Shown one piece after another: positions 16,418 through 26,358 of a stretch of 37,175 nucleotides of DNA. Origin of the DNA: Xylophilus sp. Leaf220 (GTDB lineage Bacteria; Pseudomonadota; Gammaproteobacteria; Burkholderiales; Burkholderiaceae_C); the NCBI RefSeq assembly GCF_001421705.1, contig NZ_LMKO01000013.1:1-37175 (forward strand). Direction: 5' to 3'. A program made the translations under genes and the position numbers. The stretch's first letter is position 1, and each line of letters begins with the position of its first letter. The notes beneath the pieces are model-generated. The model saw nothing but the letters and a program-made list of their open reading frames with translations, was not told the DNA's origin and did not search any database.

Positions 16418-17779
16418 ATGACCGCCATCGCCCCGCCCGCCCACGAACCGCAGACCGCGCCGGTGCGCACCGACGCCGCCTGGCTCGACGCCCACTGGAT
16501 GCCGTTCACCGGCAACCGCAACTTCAAGGCCGATCCGCGGATGGTCGTGGCGGCGCAGGGCGCCTACTTCACCGACCACGAAGGCCGCAAGATCTTCGAC
16601 GGCCTGTCGGGCCTCTGGTGCACCGGCCTGGGCCACGGCCGGCCCGAGATCACCGAGGCGGTCAGCCGCCAGATCCACACGCTGGACTACGCGCCCGCCT
16701 TCCAGCACGGCCACCCCGGCTCCTTCGCGCTGGCCAACAGGCTCAAGGAACTGACGCCCGCGGGCCTGGACTACGTGTTCTTCACCGGCTCGGGCTCGGA
16801 AGCCGCCGACACCTCGCTGAAGATGGCACGCGCCTACTGGCGCGCCAAGGGCCAGGCCGGCAAGACCCGGCTGATCGGCCGCGAGAAGGGCTACCACGGT
16901 GTCAACTTCGGCGGCATCTCGGTCGGCGGCATGGTGGGCAACCGCAAGCATTTCGGCCAGGGCATCGAGGCCGACCACCTGCCCCACACCCAGCTGCCCG
17001 GCAACGCCTTCAGCCGCGGCCAGCCCGCCACCGGCGCGGAGCTGGCCGACCGGCTGCTCGACATGGTCGCGCTGCACGACGCCAGCAACATCGCGGCGGT
17101 GATCGTCGAGCCCTTCTCGGGCTCGGCCGGCGTGGTGATCCCGCCGGTGGGCTACCTGCAGCGGCTGCGCGAGATCTGCACCGCGCACAACATCCTGCTG
17201 ATCTTCGACGAAGTGATCAGCGGCTTCGGGCGCTCCGGCGCGATGACCGGCGCCGACGCCTTCGGCGTGGTGCCCGACATCCTCAACTGCGCCAAGCAGA
17301 TCACCAACGGCACCCAGCCGCTGGGCGCGGTGATCGCCAGCAAGGAGATCTACGACACCTTCATGGCCGCGGGCGGGCCGGAGTACATGCTGGAGTTCCC
17401 GCACGGCTACACCTACTCGGCCCACCCGGTGGCCTGCGCCGCCGGCCTGGCCGCGCTCGACGTGCTGGAGAAGGAAGACATGATCGGCCGGGTGCGCACC
17501 CTGGCGCCGTACTTCGAGAACGCGGTGCACGGCCTGAAGGGCGCGAAACACGTCGTCGACATCCGCAACTACGGCCTGGCCGCCGGCTTCACCATCGCCG
17601 CCCTTCCCGGCGAGCCGGCCCGCCGGCCCTACGAGGTGGCGATGGCGTGCTGGAAGAAGGGCTTCTACGTGCGCTACGGCGGCGACACGATTCAGCTGGC
17701 GCCGCCCTTCATCTCCGAGAAGGCCGAGATCGACCGGCTGGTGAGCGCGCTGGGCGACGCCCTGCAGGAAACGAACTAG
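16418..17779 (+). CDS. Class III aminotransferase, omega-amino acid/beta-alanine:pyruvate type
   Basis: A 453-residue PLP enzyme of aminotransferase class III, cytoplasmic. It resembles beta-alanine (omega-amino acid):pyruvate transaminase: the start DAHWMPFTGNRNFKADPRM and the substrate-pocket text GLSGLWCTGLGHGRPEI are typical for that branch. TGSGSEAADTSLKMARAY binds the PLP phosphate, IFDEVISGFGRSG holds the Asp contacting the PLP nitrogen, and Lys293 in NCAKQITNG is the Schiff-base lysine. The expected reaction moves an amino group from beta-alanine or a similar omega-amine to pyruvate, giving malonate semialdehyde and alanine. No malonate-semialdehyde dehydrogenase follows. The divergent LysR gene is the likely regulator. 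Confidence 0.93.
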   Translation: MTAIAPPAHEPQTAPVRTDAAWLDAHWMPFTGNRNFKADPRMVVAAQGAYFTDHEGRKIFDGLSGLWCTGLGHGRPEITEAVSRQIHTLDYAPAFQHGHPGSFALANRLKELTPAGLDYVFFTGSGSEAADTSLKMARAYWRAKGQAGKTRLIGREKGYHGVNFGGISVGGMVGNRKHFGQGIEADHLPHTQLPGNAFSRGQPATGAELADRLLDMVALHDASNIAAVIVEPFSGSAGVVIPPVGYLQRLREICTAHNILLIFDEVISGFGRSGAMTGADAFGVVPDILNCAKQITNGTQPLGAVIASKEIYDTFMAAGGPEYMLEFPHGYTYSAHPVACAAGLAALDVLEKEDMIGRVRTLAPYFENAVHGLKGAKHVVDIRNYGLAAGFTIAALPGEPARRPYEVAMACWKKGFYVRYGGDTIQLAPPFISEKAEIDRLVSALGDALQETN

Positions 17780-17924
17780 AAAGTACGCGAGAACCTGCTG
17801 CGCATCCCGATTGCGCAGCTGCGGTCCTCACCGCACCGAAGTACGGCTCCGGTCCTCGCTGCACACGCAGGCTTGCCCGCTACCGTTCCTTCGCACTTTC
17901 CGAGCCGCGAGCGGCGCCAGCTTC

Positions 17925-19229
17925 TCACCGCACCGGCTGCGGCTTCTCGGGCTCGTCGGCCCCGAAGATCTTGCGGATCGTCTCGCCGACCCGCGCGCCG
18001 ATCGCGGTGCCCAGGCCCGGCGCCACCGCGGTGCCGACGGCCGCGCCGGCCAGCGCGGCGGCCGAGAGCGACAGCGTCGGGTCGTCCATCGTGCCGCCGA
18101 ACTGCAGCGGCAGGCCCACCACGCCGTCGACGATGTCGATCGCCACGTCACCCTTGATGCGCCGGTTCTGCAGCGTCGCCTCGCCGGTGGCGGTCAGCAC
18201 GCCCGATTTCGCCTTCAGGTCGGTGTAGCGGACGATGATGCCGCCGGGGTCGCTCTGCGTCTCCACAGTGCCGGTGAGCTGGTCCAGTTTGGTGGTGCCG
18301 CCGCGGTGGGTGCCGGCGCTCTTCACCGCCGCCTCCAGGTCGAAGGTGAGCAGCGTGGCAGGCTGTAACGAGAAACGGGTGGTGGTGTGGGCCGAGCGCA
18401 GCAGCGCACCCGGGTCGGCGCCCTGGGCGCGCAGGTCGGTGTGGCCGGTGGCCTTGCCGGCGATGGGCGACTTGCGCTCGAAGGCGGCCATCAGGGGCAC
18501 CAGGTCGACCTGCCGGAAGTCCAGCGTGCCGCGCACCTGGTAGCCGCCGTCCTTTTCCTGCAGGTCGAGCGTGGCCTGCTCGGTGCGGCCGCCGGCATGG
18601 ATCTCGGCGACCCAGCGGTCTTCCCGGCCCTGGCGGGTCAGCAGCAGCCGGGTGTCGGTGGGCGCGCCGCTGCGCACCAGGGTGCCGCGGCGCGGCCGCC
18701 AGCCGGGGTCGAAATCGACATCGCCCTCGTACGCGAGCGCCTTGCCCTGGCGCGACACCCAGCGCACGTTGCGGAATTCGGCATGCTCCAGCGGGATGGC
18801 ATCGGGCTGCAGCCGGCCGCCGCCGGCCTGGGCCATGTCCTGCTGCACCTTGAAGCCCGACATCGCCGGCTGCGGCAGCGAGGCGTCTTCCACCACCAGC
18901 CGGCCGAAGGCGATCCTGCCGCGCAGCAGCCGGCCGATTTTGGGTTCGGCCACGATGCGGCCGATGGTGAGCGGCGGCACGTCGGCCGCGTCCGGTGCGG
19001 CGCGCACGTCCTCCACCACCACCTGGGCGGTCGGCAGCAGTTGCCAGTGCAGCCTGCCGATGGTGACCGGCACGCCCACCGCGGCGCCGACCTTGGCCTC
19101 GGCCATGCGGGCGAGCTCGGCCTCGGACGGTATCCAGGCCGCGATGCCGAGGGCGACCGCGCCCAGCACGCCCACCCCGACGCCGAGGGCGATCCAGCCT
19201 TTGTTCCTGCGCTGCACGTGGGTGTCCAT
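17925..19229 (-). CDS. AsmA-like inner-membrane protein
   Basis: A 434-residue protein with one N-terminal membrane segment (about residues 12-32, WIALGVGVGVLGAVALGIAAW) and a long periplasmic part. The opening text AKVGAAVGVPVTIGRLHWQLLPTAQVVVEDV matches the AsmA pattern in which the domain starts with a beta-strand repeat describing a named gene or layer. The later segment VDLVPLMAAF and TGTVETQSDPGGIIVRYTDLKAKSG fits the AsmA C-terminal part. AsmA relatives are linked to lipid transport to the outer membrane. It is shorter than E. coli AsmA (about 600 residues). It is divergent from the permease gene across 92 bp. The 145 bp downstream of it (17780-17924) hold nothing recognisable. Confidence 0.85.
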   Translation of the reverse strand: MDTHVQRRNKGWIALGVGVGVLGAVALGIAAWIPSEAELARMAEAKVGAAVGVPVTIGRLHWQLLPTAQVVVEDVRAAPDAADVPPLTIGRIVAEPKIGRLLRGRIAFGRLVVEDASLPQPAMSGFKVQQDMAQAGGGRLQPDAIPLEHAEFRNVRWVSRQGKALAYEGDVDFDPGWRPRRGTLVRSGAPTDTRLLLTRQGREDRWVAEIHAGGRTEQATLDLQEKDGGYQVRGTLDFRQVDLVPLMAAFERKSPIAGKATGHTDLRAQGADPGALLRSAHTTTRFSLQPATLLTFDLEAAVKSAGTHRGGTTKLDQLTGTVETQSDPGGIIVRYTDLKAKSGVLTATGEATLQNRRIKGDVAIDIVDGVVGLPLQFGGTMDDPTLSLSAAALAGAAVGTAVAPGLGTAIGARVGETIRKIFGADEPEKPQPVR

Positions 19230-19321
19230 TCGAGTCTGTTGCGGCAGGCGACCTTACCCCCGCTTGTCTCTACACTGCCGGCAATTCACAACCGCTCACA
19301 ACACCGACCGAGGAGACCCCC

Positions 19322-20620
19322 GTGGCCGAACCGTATTTCCCCCGCTGGCGCGAGACGACGCCCGCCGAAGGCGCCGTGGTGGCGCCCGACGAGCGCCTGC
19401 CCTGGCCCCAGACCGGCGCGATGGGCCTGCAGCACGTGGTGGCCATGTTCGGCTCGACCGTTCTGGCGCCGATCCTGATGGGCTTCGACCCCAACATCGC
19501 CATCCTGATGAGCGGCATCGGCACGCTGATCTTCTTCGTGCTGACCCGCGGCCGGGTGCCCAGCTACCTCGGCTCGAGCTTCGCCTTCATCGGCGTGGTG
19601 ATCGCCGCCACCGCCTATGCGGGCAAGGGCCCCAACGCCAACCTGGCGGTGGCGCTCGGCGGCATCGTGGCCTGCGGCGCGGTATACGTGCTGATCGGCC
19701 TGCTGGTGCAGGTGGTGGGCACCGGCTGGATCGAGCGCTGCATGCCGCCGGTCGTGACCGGCGCGGTGGTGGCGGTGATCGGCCTCAACCTGGCCTCGAT
19801 CCCGGTGAAGAACATGGCGCCGACCAACTTCGACAGCTGGATGCAGGCGCTCACTTTTCTCTGCGTCGGCCTGGTCGCGGTGCTGACCCGCGGCATGGTG
19901 CAGCGGCTCCTGATCCTGGTGGGCCTGGTCGTCGCCAGCCTGCTGTACGCGGTGCTGACCAACGGCCTGGGCCTGGGCACGCCGGTGAACCTGGCGGGCG
20001 TGGCCGCCGCGCCGTGGTTCGGCATTCCGTCGTTCACCGCGCCGGTGTTCAGCGGCCACGCGATGCTGCTGATCGCCCCGGTGGCGGTGATCCTGGTGGC
20101 CGAGAACCTGGGCCACCTGAAGGCGGTCAATGCGATGACCGGCCGCAACCTGGACCCGTACATCGGCCGCGCCTTCATCGGCGACGGCGTGGCCACGATG
20201 CTCTCGGGCGGCGTGGGCGGCACCGGCGTCACCACCTATGCCGAGAACATCGGCGTGATGGCCGCCACCCGCATCTACAGCACCGCGGTGTTCGTGGTGG
20301 CCGCTGCCATCGCCGTCGTGCTGGGCTTCAGCCCCAAGTTCGGCGCGGTGATCCAGGCGATCCCGCTGGCGGTGATGGGCGGGGTGAGCATCGTGGTGTT
20401 CGGCCTGATCGCGGTGGCGGGCGCCAAGATCTGGGTCGACAACCGGGTCGACTTCTCGCAGAACCGCAACCTGATCGTGGCCGCGATCACCCTGGTGCTG
20501 GGCACCGGCGACTTCACCCTGCGCTTCGGCGACTTCGCCCTCGGCGGCATCGGGACGGCGACCTTCGGCGCGCTGCTGTTGTGGGCGCTGCTGGGGCGCA
20601 GCGGACCGCGCGGCGCGTGA
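19322..20620 (+). CDS. NCS2-family nucleobase (uracil/xanthine-type) permease
   Basis: A 432-residue inner-membrane transporter of the NCS2/NAT family with about 12-14 hydrophobic segments. Family landmarks are QHVVAMFGSTVLAPILMGF in the first segment, PSYLGSSFAFIG, VAENLGHLKAVNAMTG (the Glu that contacts the base) and GGVGGTGVTTYAENIGVMAATRIYS. These fit the UraA/RutG group, which moves uracil or related pyrimidines with protons. The start is GTG with AGGAG (19311-19315) 6 bp before it; the next in-frame ATG would delete the first membrane segment. No pyrimidine-catabolism genes are adjacent. The gene is followed by a repeat-bearing gap (20621-20835). Confidence 0.93.
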   Translation: MAEPYFPRWRETTPAEGAVVAPDERLPWPQTGAMGLQHVVAMFGSTVLAPILMGFDPNIAILMSGIGTLIFFVLTRGRVPSYLGSSFAFIGVVIAATAYAGKGPNANLAVALGGIVACGAVYVLIGLLVQVVGTGWIERCMPPVVTGAVVAVIGLNLASIPVKNMAPTNFDSWMQALTFLCVGLVAVLTRGMVQRLLILVGLVVASLLYAVLTNGLGLGTPVNLAGVAAAPWFGIPSFTAPVFSGHAMLLIAPVAVILVAENLGHLKAVNAMTGRNLDPYIGRAFIGDGVATMLSGGVGGTGVTTYAENIGVMAATRIYSTAVFVVAAAIAVVLGFSPKFGAVIQAIPLAVMGGVSIVVFGLIAVAGAKIWVDNRVDFSQNRNLIVAAITLVLGTGDFTLRFGDFALGGIGTATFGALLLWALLGRSGPRGA

Positions 20621-20761
20621 GGCGGCACGGCCGGCCCTCGCGGTGCGACAGGCCGGCCGCGGGACCGGCCTCGTTCCGGGATCGGAGTCGGATGGCGCCC
20701 ACCGCGGTGCGCCGCACAACCCGCCACCGTTCCAGCCGCACAGCCGTCCGTTCTTCATCCT

Positions 20762-20805
20762 TTTGCTATTAATTAGATAGCTGGAAGCCGGCTCCACACG
20801 CCGGC
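20762..20805 (-). repeat. 44-nt double-hairpin repeat, copy 2
   Basis: On the minus strand it begins GCCGGCGTGTGGAGCCGGC, a hairpin, and ends CAGCTATCTAATTAATAGC plus AAA, in which GCTAT pairs with ATAGC. It matches copies at 11706-11749 and 33247-33290 in length and layout. It lies in the convergent gap between the permease and the MdcH-like gene. Confidence 0.8.
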
Positions 20806-20835
20806 CACAGCCCTCTTTCTTTCGAAATCCGGGCG

Positions 20836-21771
20836 CTAGGCATCGGCCCGCGCCAGCCAGGCCTGCACCGCCGCCGCGCTGCGGAATTCGTCCGCGGCCC
20901 GCGCCGGGATCGACGGATGCCGCTCGTTCCACAGCCGTGCCAGCGCACTGCCCGCGCCGATCTCCAGCACGCGCTGCACGCCGCGCTCGGCGATGCCGTC
21001 CATGCAGTCGGACCAGCGCACGGTGTGGTCGATCTGGGCGGCCAGGGCGTGGCGCAGGTCGGCCACGGCCACCCGCCGCGCACCGGCGAAGCCGCAGAAC
21101 AAGGCGCCGCGCGGCGGCAGCATCGGCACATCGGCCAGCCGCTGCGCGAAACCGGCCGCCGCCGGTTGCATCCACCGGGTGTGCGAGGCCAGCGCCACGT
21201 TGAGCGGCGTGGCGTGCGCGCCCGCGGCCCGGGCGGCATCGGCCGCATCGGCCAGCGCCGGCCGCGGCCCGCCCAGCACCGCGGTCGCGGCACCGCTGCG
21301 GATCGCCACCGCCAGGCCGAAGCGGGCGCACAGCGCGTCCAGCGCCACGGCCGTCAAGCCCGAAACGCCCAGCAGCCCGGTCGGCGGCTGGGCCGCGGCA
21401 CAACGGTCCATCGCCTCGGCACGCTGCGCGGCCAGTGCGAGGGCGGTGCCCGCATCGAACACGCCCGCCGCGGCGAAGGCCGGCAGCTCGCCGACGCTGT
21501 AGCCGGCGATGGCGGCCGGTGCCGGCAGGTGCGGCGCCAGCTGCGCCCAGGCGGCGAGCGCCAGGCCGGTCAGCAGCGGCTGGGCGAAGGCGTTGCGGCC
21601 GGCGAAGTCGGCATCGGCCAGCGACGCGCGCCAGCCGCCGGGCATGGCGAAGGCGGGGGCGGTGCCGGGATGGGCGGCCAGTGACTGGACGGCGGGGGCA
21701 TCGTCGTCGAGCCACGGAAGCATGGCGGGCGACTGCAGGCCCTGGCCGGAGAAGAGAAGCGCGAATCCCAT
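20836..21771 (-). CDS. mdcH: Malonate decarboxylase epsilon-type acyltransferase (MdcH-like)
   Basis: A 311-residue malonyl-CoA:ACP-transacylase fold protein. It starts GFALLFSGQGLQ (the FxGQG acyltransferase motif). Nucleophile Ser92 lies in GYSVGELPAFAAAGVF, and His197 in NVALASHTRWM. It is closer in character to MdcH, the subunit that loads malonyl onto the decarboxylase ACP, than to FabD: it lacks the FabD-type LGEYSAL pattern and has the Ala-rich C-terminus and IAERGVQRVLEIGAGSALARL end. MdcH normally sits with mdcA-G, but none of those genes is in this window. Upstream is the repeat-rich gap and then a CysB-like gene. A different ACP-loading role is possible. Confidence 0.75.
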   Translation of the reverse strand: MGFALLFSGQGLQSPAMLPWLDDDAPAVQSLAAHPGTAPAFAMPGGWRASLADADFAGRNAFAQPLLTGLALAAWAQLAPHLPAPAAIAGYSVGELPAFAAAGVFDAGTALALAAQRAEAMDRCAAAQPPTGLLGVSGLTAVALDALCARFGLAVAIRSGAATAVLGGPRPALADAADAARAAGAHATPLNVALASHTRWMQPAAAGFAQRLADVPMLPPRGALFCGFAGARRVAVADLRHALAAQIDHTVRWSDCMDGIAERGVQRVLEIGAGSALARLWNERHPSIPARAADEFRSAAAVQAWLARADA

Positions 21772-21817
21772 GAGGAGAGCTTACGGGGCTTGGGGTGAGG
21801 GTCGCTGGGGTGCGCAC

Positions 21818-21856
21818 GCCCTCACCCTAGCCCTCTCCCCCGGTGGGGAGAGGGAA
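21818..21856 (+). repeat. REP-like palindromic element, copy B (truncated)
   Basis: It contains CCCTCACCCTAGCCCTCTCC and a facing GGGGAGAGGGAA, but lacks the GCAAGACCGGG tail of the full copies. GGTGAGGG at 21794-21801 can also pair with CCCTCACC at 21819-21826. Together with copies C and D it fills most of the 335-bp gap 21772-22106, in which no gene is visible. Confidence 0.65.
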
Positions 21857-21901
21857 ATATGCGGGTGTTCGAGTGCGGATGCGGGCCGCGCGGCGCCTCT
21901 T

Positions 21902-21949
21902 CGGTCTTGCTCCCTCTCCCCCTGGGAGAGGGCGGGGGTGAGGGCCGCG
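21902..21949 (-). repeat. REP-like palindromic element, copy C (inverted)
   Basis: Read on the minus strand it begins CGCGGCCCTCACCC and continues to GAGCAAGACCG, close to copy A at 151-200 over almost its whole length. It is oriented opposite to copies B and D, which flank it. Confidence 0.7.
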
Positions 21950-21986
21950 CCCGGTAGGTTCGAGGCGTGGTGCCTGATCGACGCGA

Positions 21987-22033
21987 GGCCCTCACCCTAG
22001 CCCTTTCCCAGAGGGAGAGGGGACAAGACCGGG
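21987..22033 (+). repeat. REP-like palindromic element, copy D
   Basis: GGCCCTCACCCTAGCCC, then TTTCCCAGAGGGAGAGGGG and the tail ACAAGACCGGG. Copy D is in the same orientation as copy B and inverted relative to C, which gives a cluster of REP-like units as seen in tandem REP arrays. Confidence 0.7.
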
Positions 22034-22106
22034 CAGCGGCGGTCGTGACTCGATCATCCAGCAGGTCGGTCGGCCACGCCCGCACCCGACCGACCTGCTC
22101 GCACCT

Positions 22107-23051
22107 CTAGATTTCGTACTGCGCCCCCGGCGTGTCGTCCTGCAGCGCCCGCTCCACCACGCTGCGCGCCAGCGTCGGCGCGAAGGATTCGATGAACGAG
22201 TAGACGTACCCGCGCAGGTACGCCCCGCGCCGCACCGCCAGCTTGGTGAGGTTGATGCCGAACAGCAGGCCGGCGTCGCGGGCAGAGAGGCCGGTGTCGC
22301 GCTCGTCCTCGTAGGCGATCGAGGCGACGATGCCCACGCCCATGCCGAGGGCCACGTAGGTCTTGATCACGTCGGCGTCCATCGCCGACAGCACGATGTC
22401 GGGCACCAGGCCCTGCTGCGCGAAGGCGCCGTCGATGTGGGTGCGGCCGGTGAAGCCGTTGTCGTAGGTGATCAGCGGAAACTCGGCCAGACGGGCCAGG
22501 GTGAGCGGGCCCGCTTCCAGCGGATGGCCGCGCGGCACGACCACCGAATGGGTCCAGCGGTAGCAGGGCAACGCCAGCAGCAGGTCGTAACTGTCGAGCG
22601 CCTCGGTGGCGATGCCGACGTCGGCCTCGCCCGAGAGCAGCATCTCGGCCACCTGGCGCGGCGATCCCTGGTGCAGGTTGAGCCGCACGTCGGGAAACCG
22701 GGTGCGGAACTCGTGCACCGCCGTCGGCAGCGCGTAGCGGGCCTGCGAATGGGTGGCGGCGATCGAGAGCTGGCCCTGCTGCTGCGCGACGAACTCCTGG
22801 CTGGCGGTGCGCAGGTTGCGGCTGTCCTGCAGGATGCGCTCGATGATCGGCAGCACATGCGCGCCGGGCTCGGTCAGGCCGGTCAGGCGCTTGCCGGCCC
22901 GCACGAACAGCACGATGCCGAGCTCGTCCTCCAGCTCGCGGATCTGCCGGCTCACGCCGGGCTGCGAGGTGTGCAGCGCCTGCGCCACCTCGGTGAGGTT
23001 GAAGCCGCATCGCACGGTCTCGCGCACGGAGCGCAGTTGCTGGAAATTCAT
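22107..23051 (-). CDS. CysB-like LysR-family regulator
   Basis: A 314-residue LysR-type regulator of the CysB/Cbl branch. It opens MNFQQLRSVRETVRCGFNLT, then LHTSQPGVSRQIRELEDELG and the wing RAGKRLTGLTEPG, which are near-signature CysB text. The effector domain includes SIAATHSQARYALP and GIATEALDSYDLLLALPCYRW, typical of the sulfate/O-acetylserine-sensing group. ATG 23051 was chosen because it gives the canonical CysB N-terminus; the longer frame adds 18 unlikely residues. CysB proteins activate sulfur assimilation genes in response to N-acetylserine or O-acetylserine; none of those genes is adjacent. It lies 133 bp downstream of rtcA on the same strand but is probably unrelated to it. Confidence 0.92.
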   Translation of the reverse strand: MNFQQLRSVRETVRCGFNLTEVAQALHTSQPGVSRQIRELEDELGIVLFVRAGKRLTGLTEPGAHVLPIIERILQDSRNLRTASQEFVAQQQGQLSIAATHSQARYALPTAVHEFRTRFPDVRLNLHQGSPRQVAEMLLSGEADVGIATEALDSYDLLLALPCYRWTHSVVVPRGHPLEAGPLTLARLAEFPLITYDNGFTGRTHIDGAFAQQGLVPDIVLSAMDADVIKTYVALGMGVGIVASIAYEDERDTGLSARDAGLLFGINLTKLAVRRGAYLRGYVYSFIESFAPTLARSVVERALQDDTPGAQYEI

Positions 23052-23184
23052 GGAAGGGGAAGCGGGGATCGTCCGGCGACAAATATGCGGAAAACGATTA
23101 TTCAAGCCCGCACTTATTCTTCCAACAAATAAATTGCTGTTTCTTTATAGGCAAAGTGTCTGAATGACCGTATCAGGGCGGTGG

Positions 23185-24222
23185 CTAGCGCGCGGAAACC
23201 ATTACCGTAAAGCCGTCTGCCCGCGATGTCTTCGTGAACCGCACCGGCAGGAACCGCTCGATCACATCGAAGTTCGTAGTCGCATGCGGCGTCAGCGCGG
23301 TGCAGGTGAAGGTCGCCGCTCCCCCGCGCTGATGCACTGCCAAAGCCAAGGGCAGTGCCCACTGGTCGGCCAGGTGAGGGCCCAGCGCGGCGGCGCTCGC
23401 CCGGTGCTCTCGCACCTGACGCACGACTTCTTGCGCCACTTGCTCGGCACTGACACCCTTTTCGCCGAAGGCGGTAAAGACCTCGGTGAGGTGCTCGTAG
23501 GGCAGCGTGACCAACATCGCGTTGCCGGGGCCTTCGTTCTGTCGGGCCGGCGTCTGGCGCAACTGGTCGGCGTTCCAGCCCAGGCTGGCACCCACCTGCT
23601 GCAGTTCGCGACGCGCGATAGAGCGCGCAAGTGCCGGCGCGAAGCATTCGGCATAGCCCTCCCCATCGGCACCCCGATCGGTCAGATCGAATGGCTCGAG
23701 CCGATCCTGCGCCGGCAGGATCGTGGCTTCGATCTCGCCGCCGCCGGCCGGGTAGAACCCCAGACGACGAAGCCGAAGCTCCACCTCCGCGCCGAGCTTG
23801 CGCAGCAGCGGCGCATAGCTACGCTCCAAGAAATGAAACGGCGGCGCCATGGGGTTGTGCGTTCCACCCCCGAGCTTCAGCCGGCTCGGCCCGTCTGCCA
23901 TCAGCAAAGCGGGCCACAAGGTCTGCAGGACGAGCGTGCAGCTTCCCGCCGTGCCGACGTTGAAGGCGTAGTCACCCGCGCGCACCGCGCCCGGCGTGAA
24001 GTGCAGCGACTGCGAGTTCAAGGCGGCGCCGTGTACTTCGGCGCCGGAAACCTCGGTCGCAGCGTTGACGCAGGTCAGGTGCTGGCGCATCAGGCCCGGC
24101 TTGGCGCGGCCCGCGCGAATCCTGCGCAGCGCGAAAGGCTGGCCCGTGCACATGGACAGGGCCAGCGAGGTGCGCAGGATTTGTCCTCCGCCCTCGCCGA
24201 CGGAGCCATCGATTTCAATCAT
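23185..24222 (-). CDS. rtcA: RNA 3'-terminal phosphate cyclase RtcA
   Basis: A 345-residue enzyme that converts RNA 3'-phosphates to 2',3'-cyclic phosphates using ATP, and can also act on 5' ends. It begins MIEIDGSVGEGGGQILRTSL, the hallmark of the cyclase family. Further signatures are KPGLMRQHLTCVNAA, GGGTHNPMAPPFHFLE and the adenylylation-site region TPHATTN with His313. The ATG at 24222 overlaps the end of the preceding nucleotidyltransferase by 8 bp (ATGATTGA), which implies translational coupling. It is the last gene of the rsr-rtcB operon. In the Salmonella RNA-repair operon RtcA likewise sits next to RtcB. All expected motifs are intact. Confidence 0.96.
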   Translation of the reverse strand: MIEIDGSVGEGGGQILRTSLALSMCTGQPFALRRIRAGRAKPGLMRQHLTCVNAATEVSGAEVHGAALNSQSLHFTPGAVRAGDYAFNVGTAGSCTLVLQTLWPALLMADGPSRLKLGGGTHNPMAPPFHFLERSYAPLLRKLGAEVELRLRRLGFYPAGGGEIEATILPAQDRLEPFDLTDRGADGEGYAECFAPALARSIARRELQQVGASLGWNADQLRQTPARQNEGPGNAMLVTLPYEHLTEVFTAFGEKGVSAEQVAQEVVRQVREHRASAAALGPHLADQWALPLALAVHQRGGAATFTCTALTPHATTNFDVIERFLPVRFTKTSRADGFTVMVSAR

Positions 24223-25054
24223 GTTCTTCTCTGCTGTGTGGGGCGCGGGAGTCGAAGTGCAACACCGCATCGTGCAGGTACCGGTCGAGCGGCTGCCGTT
24301 GCGCCTTCGGCTCTTGGTCGGGCATATGGCCCGAGGCATCTGCCAGTTCCGCTTCGATGAAGTCGTGTATGCCAACCCATCGAGGGCTGGTCGCAGACTC
24401 GCCGGCCCGCATCTTGACCTCCAGCAACGCGTTGACTTCCGCCAACACCGTGCCATCCCTCAATATGCGGCCTGCAAGCTCGGCGAACCGCATCGGAGGC
24501 ATGCCCCACCCCTCGCGAATCCAGCGGGCTGCCAGCAAGGGCCGCAACACGTAGAGATATTTCTTGAACCGGACCACGTCGCCATAGAGATGCTCCCGCA
24601 GGTTCTTCCTGGCCATCGACACGTAGTGGTGGTAGCACCGCACCGGCGAGAAACCGTCTTGGGCCAACGCGCGAAGACGCGAGGTCCAGTCTGCTTCCTG
24701 CTGGTAGACGATGGGCGAGCGCAGCCACTCCAGCAGCGTCGGATTGGATTCCCGCAGCAACTGGAGCGTCTTGCGCAGGTCCCAGCCGCTGATGTCGAGT
24801 TCCCCGCTGATGGGCTGTTCGATGACATCGCGGCCAGCCTCCACGGTCAGGTACCAGGGCAGCCGGTTGACGTAGACGAAACGGACGTCGTAGTCGCTGT
24901 CCGGCGATGCGAATCCCCAGCCACGGCTGCCCGACTCGCAGGCGAACAATACCTTCACCTCGTATCTGCGCTCCAGCACGGCCAGGTTCTCCATGACGGT
25001 CGCCCGCATCGCGTCGGACACAGGATGCGCACTCAACACGGTTTCTTCTTTCAT
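24215..25054 (-). CDS. RlaP-type nucleotidyltransferase of the RNA-repair operon
   Basis: A 279-residue protein of the DNA-polymerase-beta-like nucleotidyltransferase fold, with GSRGWGFASPDSDYD. Gly42-Ser43 and the metal-binding Asp54 and Asp56 are in the standard GS...DxD arrangement. The downstream text NRLPWYLTVEAGRDVIEQPI and RKTLQLLRESNPTLLEWLRSP fits the family that Pfam names RlaP (RNA-repair-pathway pol-beta). The third catalytic Asp is likely in ELDISGWD. Its substrate is not established; addition of nucleotides to repaired RNA ends or tRNA is the usual guess. It is placed between rtcB (53 bp upstream) and rtcA (8-bp overlap) and is clearly part of the operon. The two-gene rtcBA layout of the better known operons lacks it. 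Confidence 0.85.
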   Translation of the reverse strand: MKEETVLSAHPVSDAMRATVMENLAVLERRYEVKVLFACESGSRGWGFASPDSDYDVRFVYVNRLPWYLTVEAGRDVIEQPISGELDISGWDLRKTLQLLRESNPTLLEWLRSPIVYQQEADWTSRLRALAQDGFSPVRCYHHYVSMARKNLREHLYGDVVRFKKYLYVLRPLLAARWIREGWGMPPMRFAELAGRILRDGTVLAEVNALLEVKMRAGESATSPRWVGIHDFIEAELADASGHMPDQEPKAQRQPLDRYLHDAVLHFDSRAPHSREEHD

Positions 25055-25107
25055 CAGCTTTTTCCCTCTTTCCTACGCAGGCGCCGAGGGCCTAAGGGCC
25101 CACCCGC

Positions 25108-26334
<1,227 letters not shown>

Positions 26335-26358
26335 GTTTTTCTCTCCACAAAAAAGAGT

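Noticed and set aside
21818-22033. CRISPR-like array
   Set aside because: The repeated units are palindromic, differ in orientation and spacing, and match REP-like elements instead of direct repeats with unique spacers.
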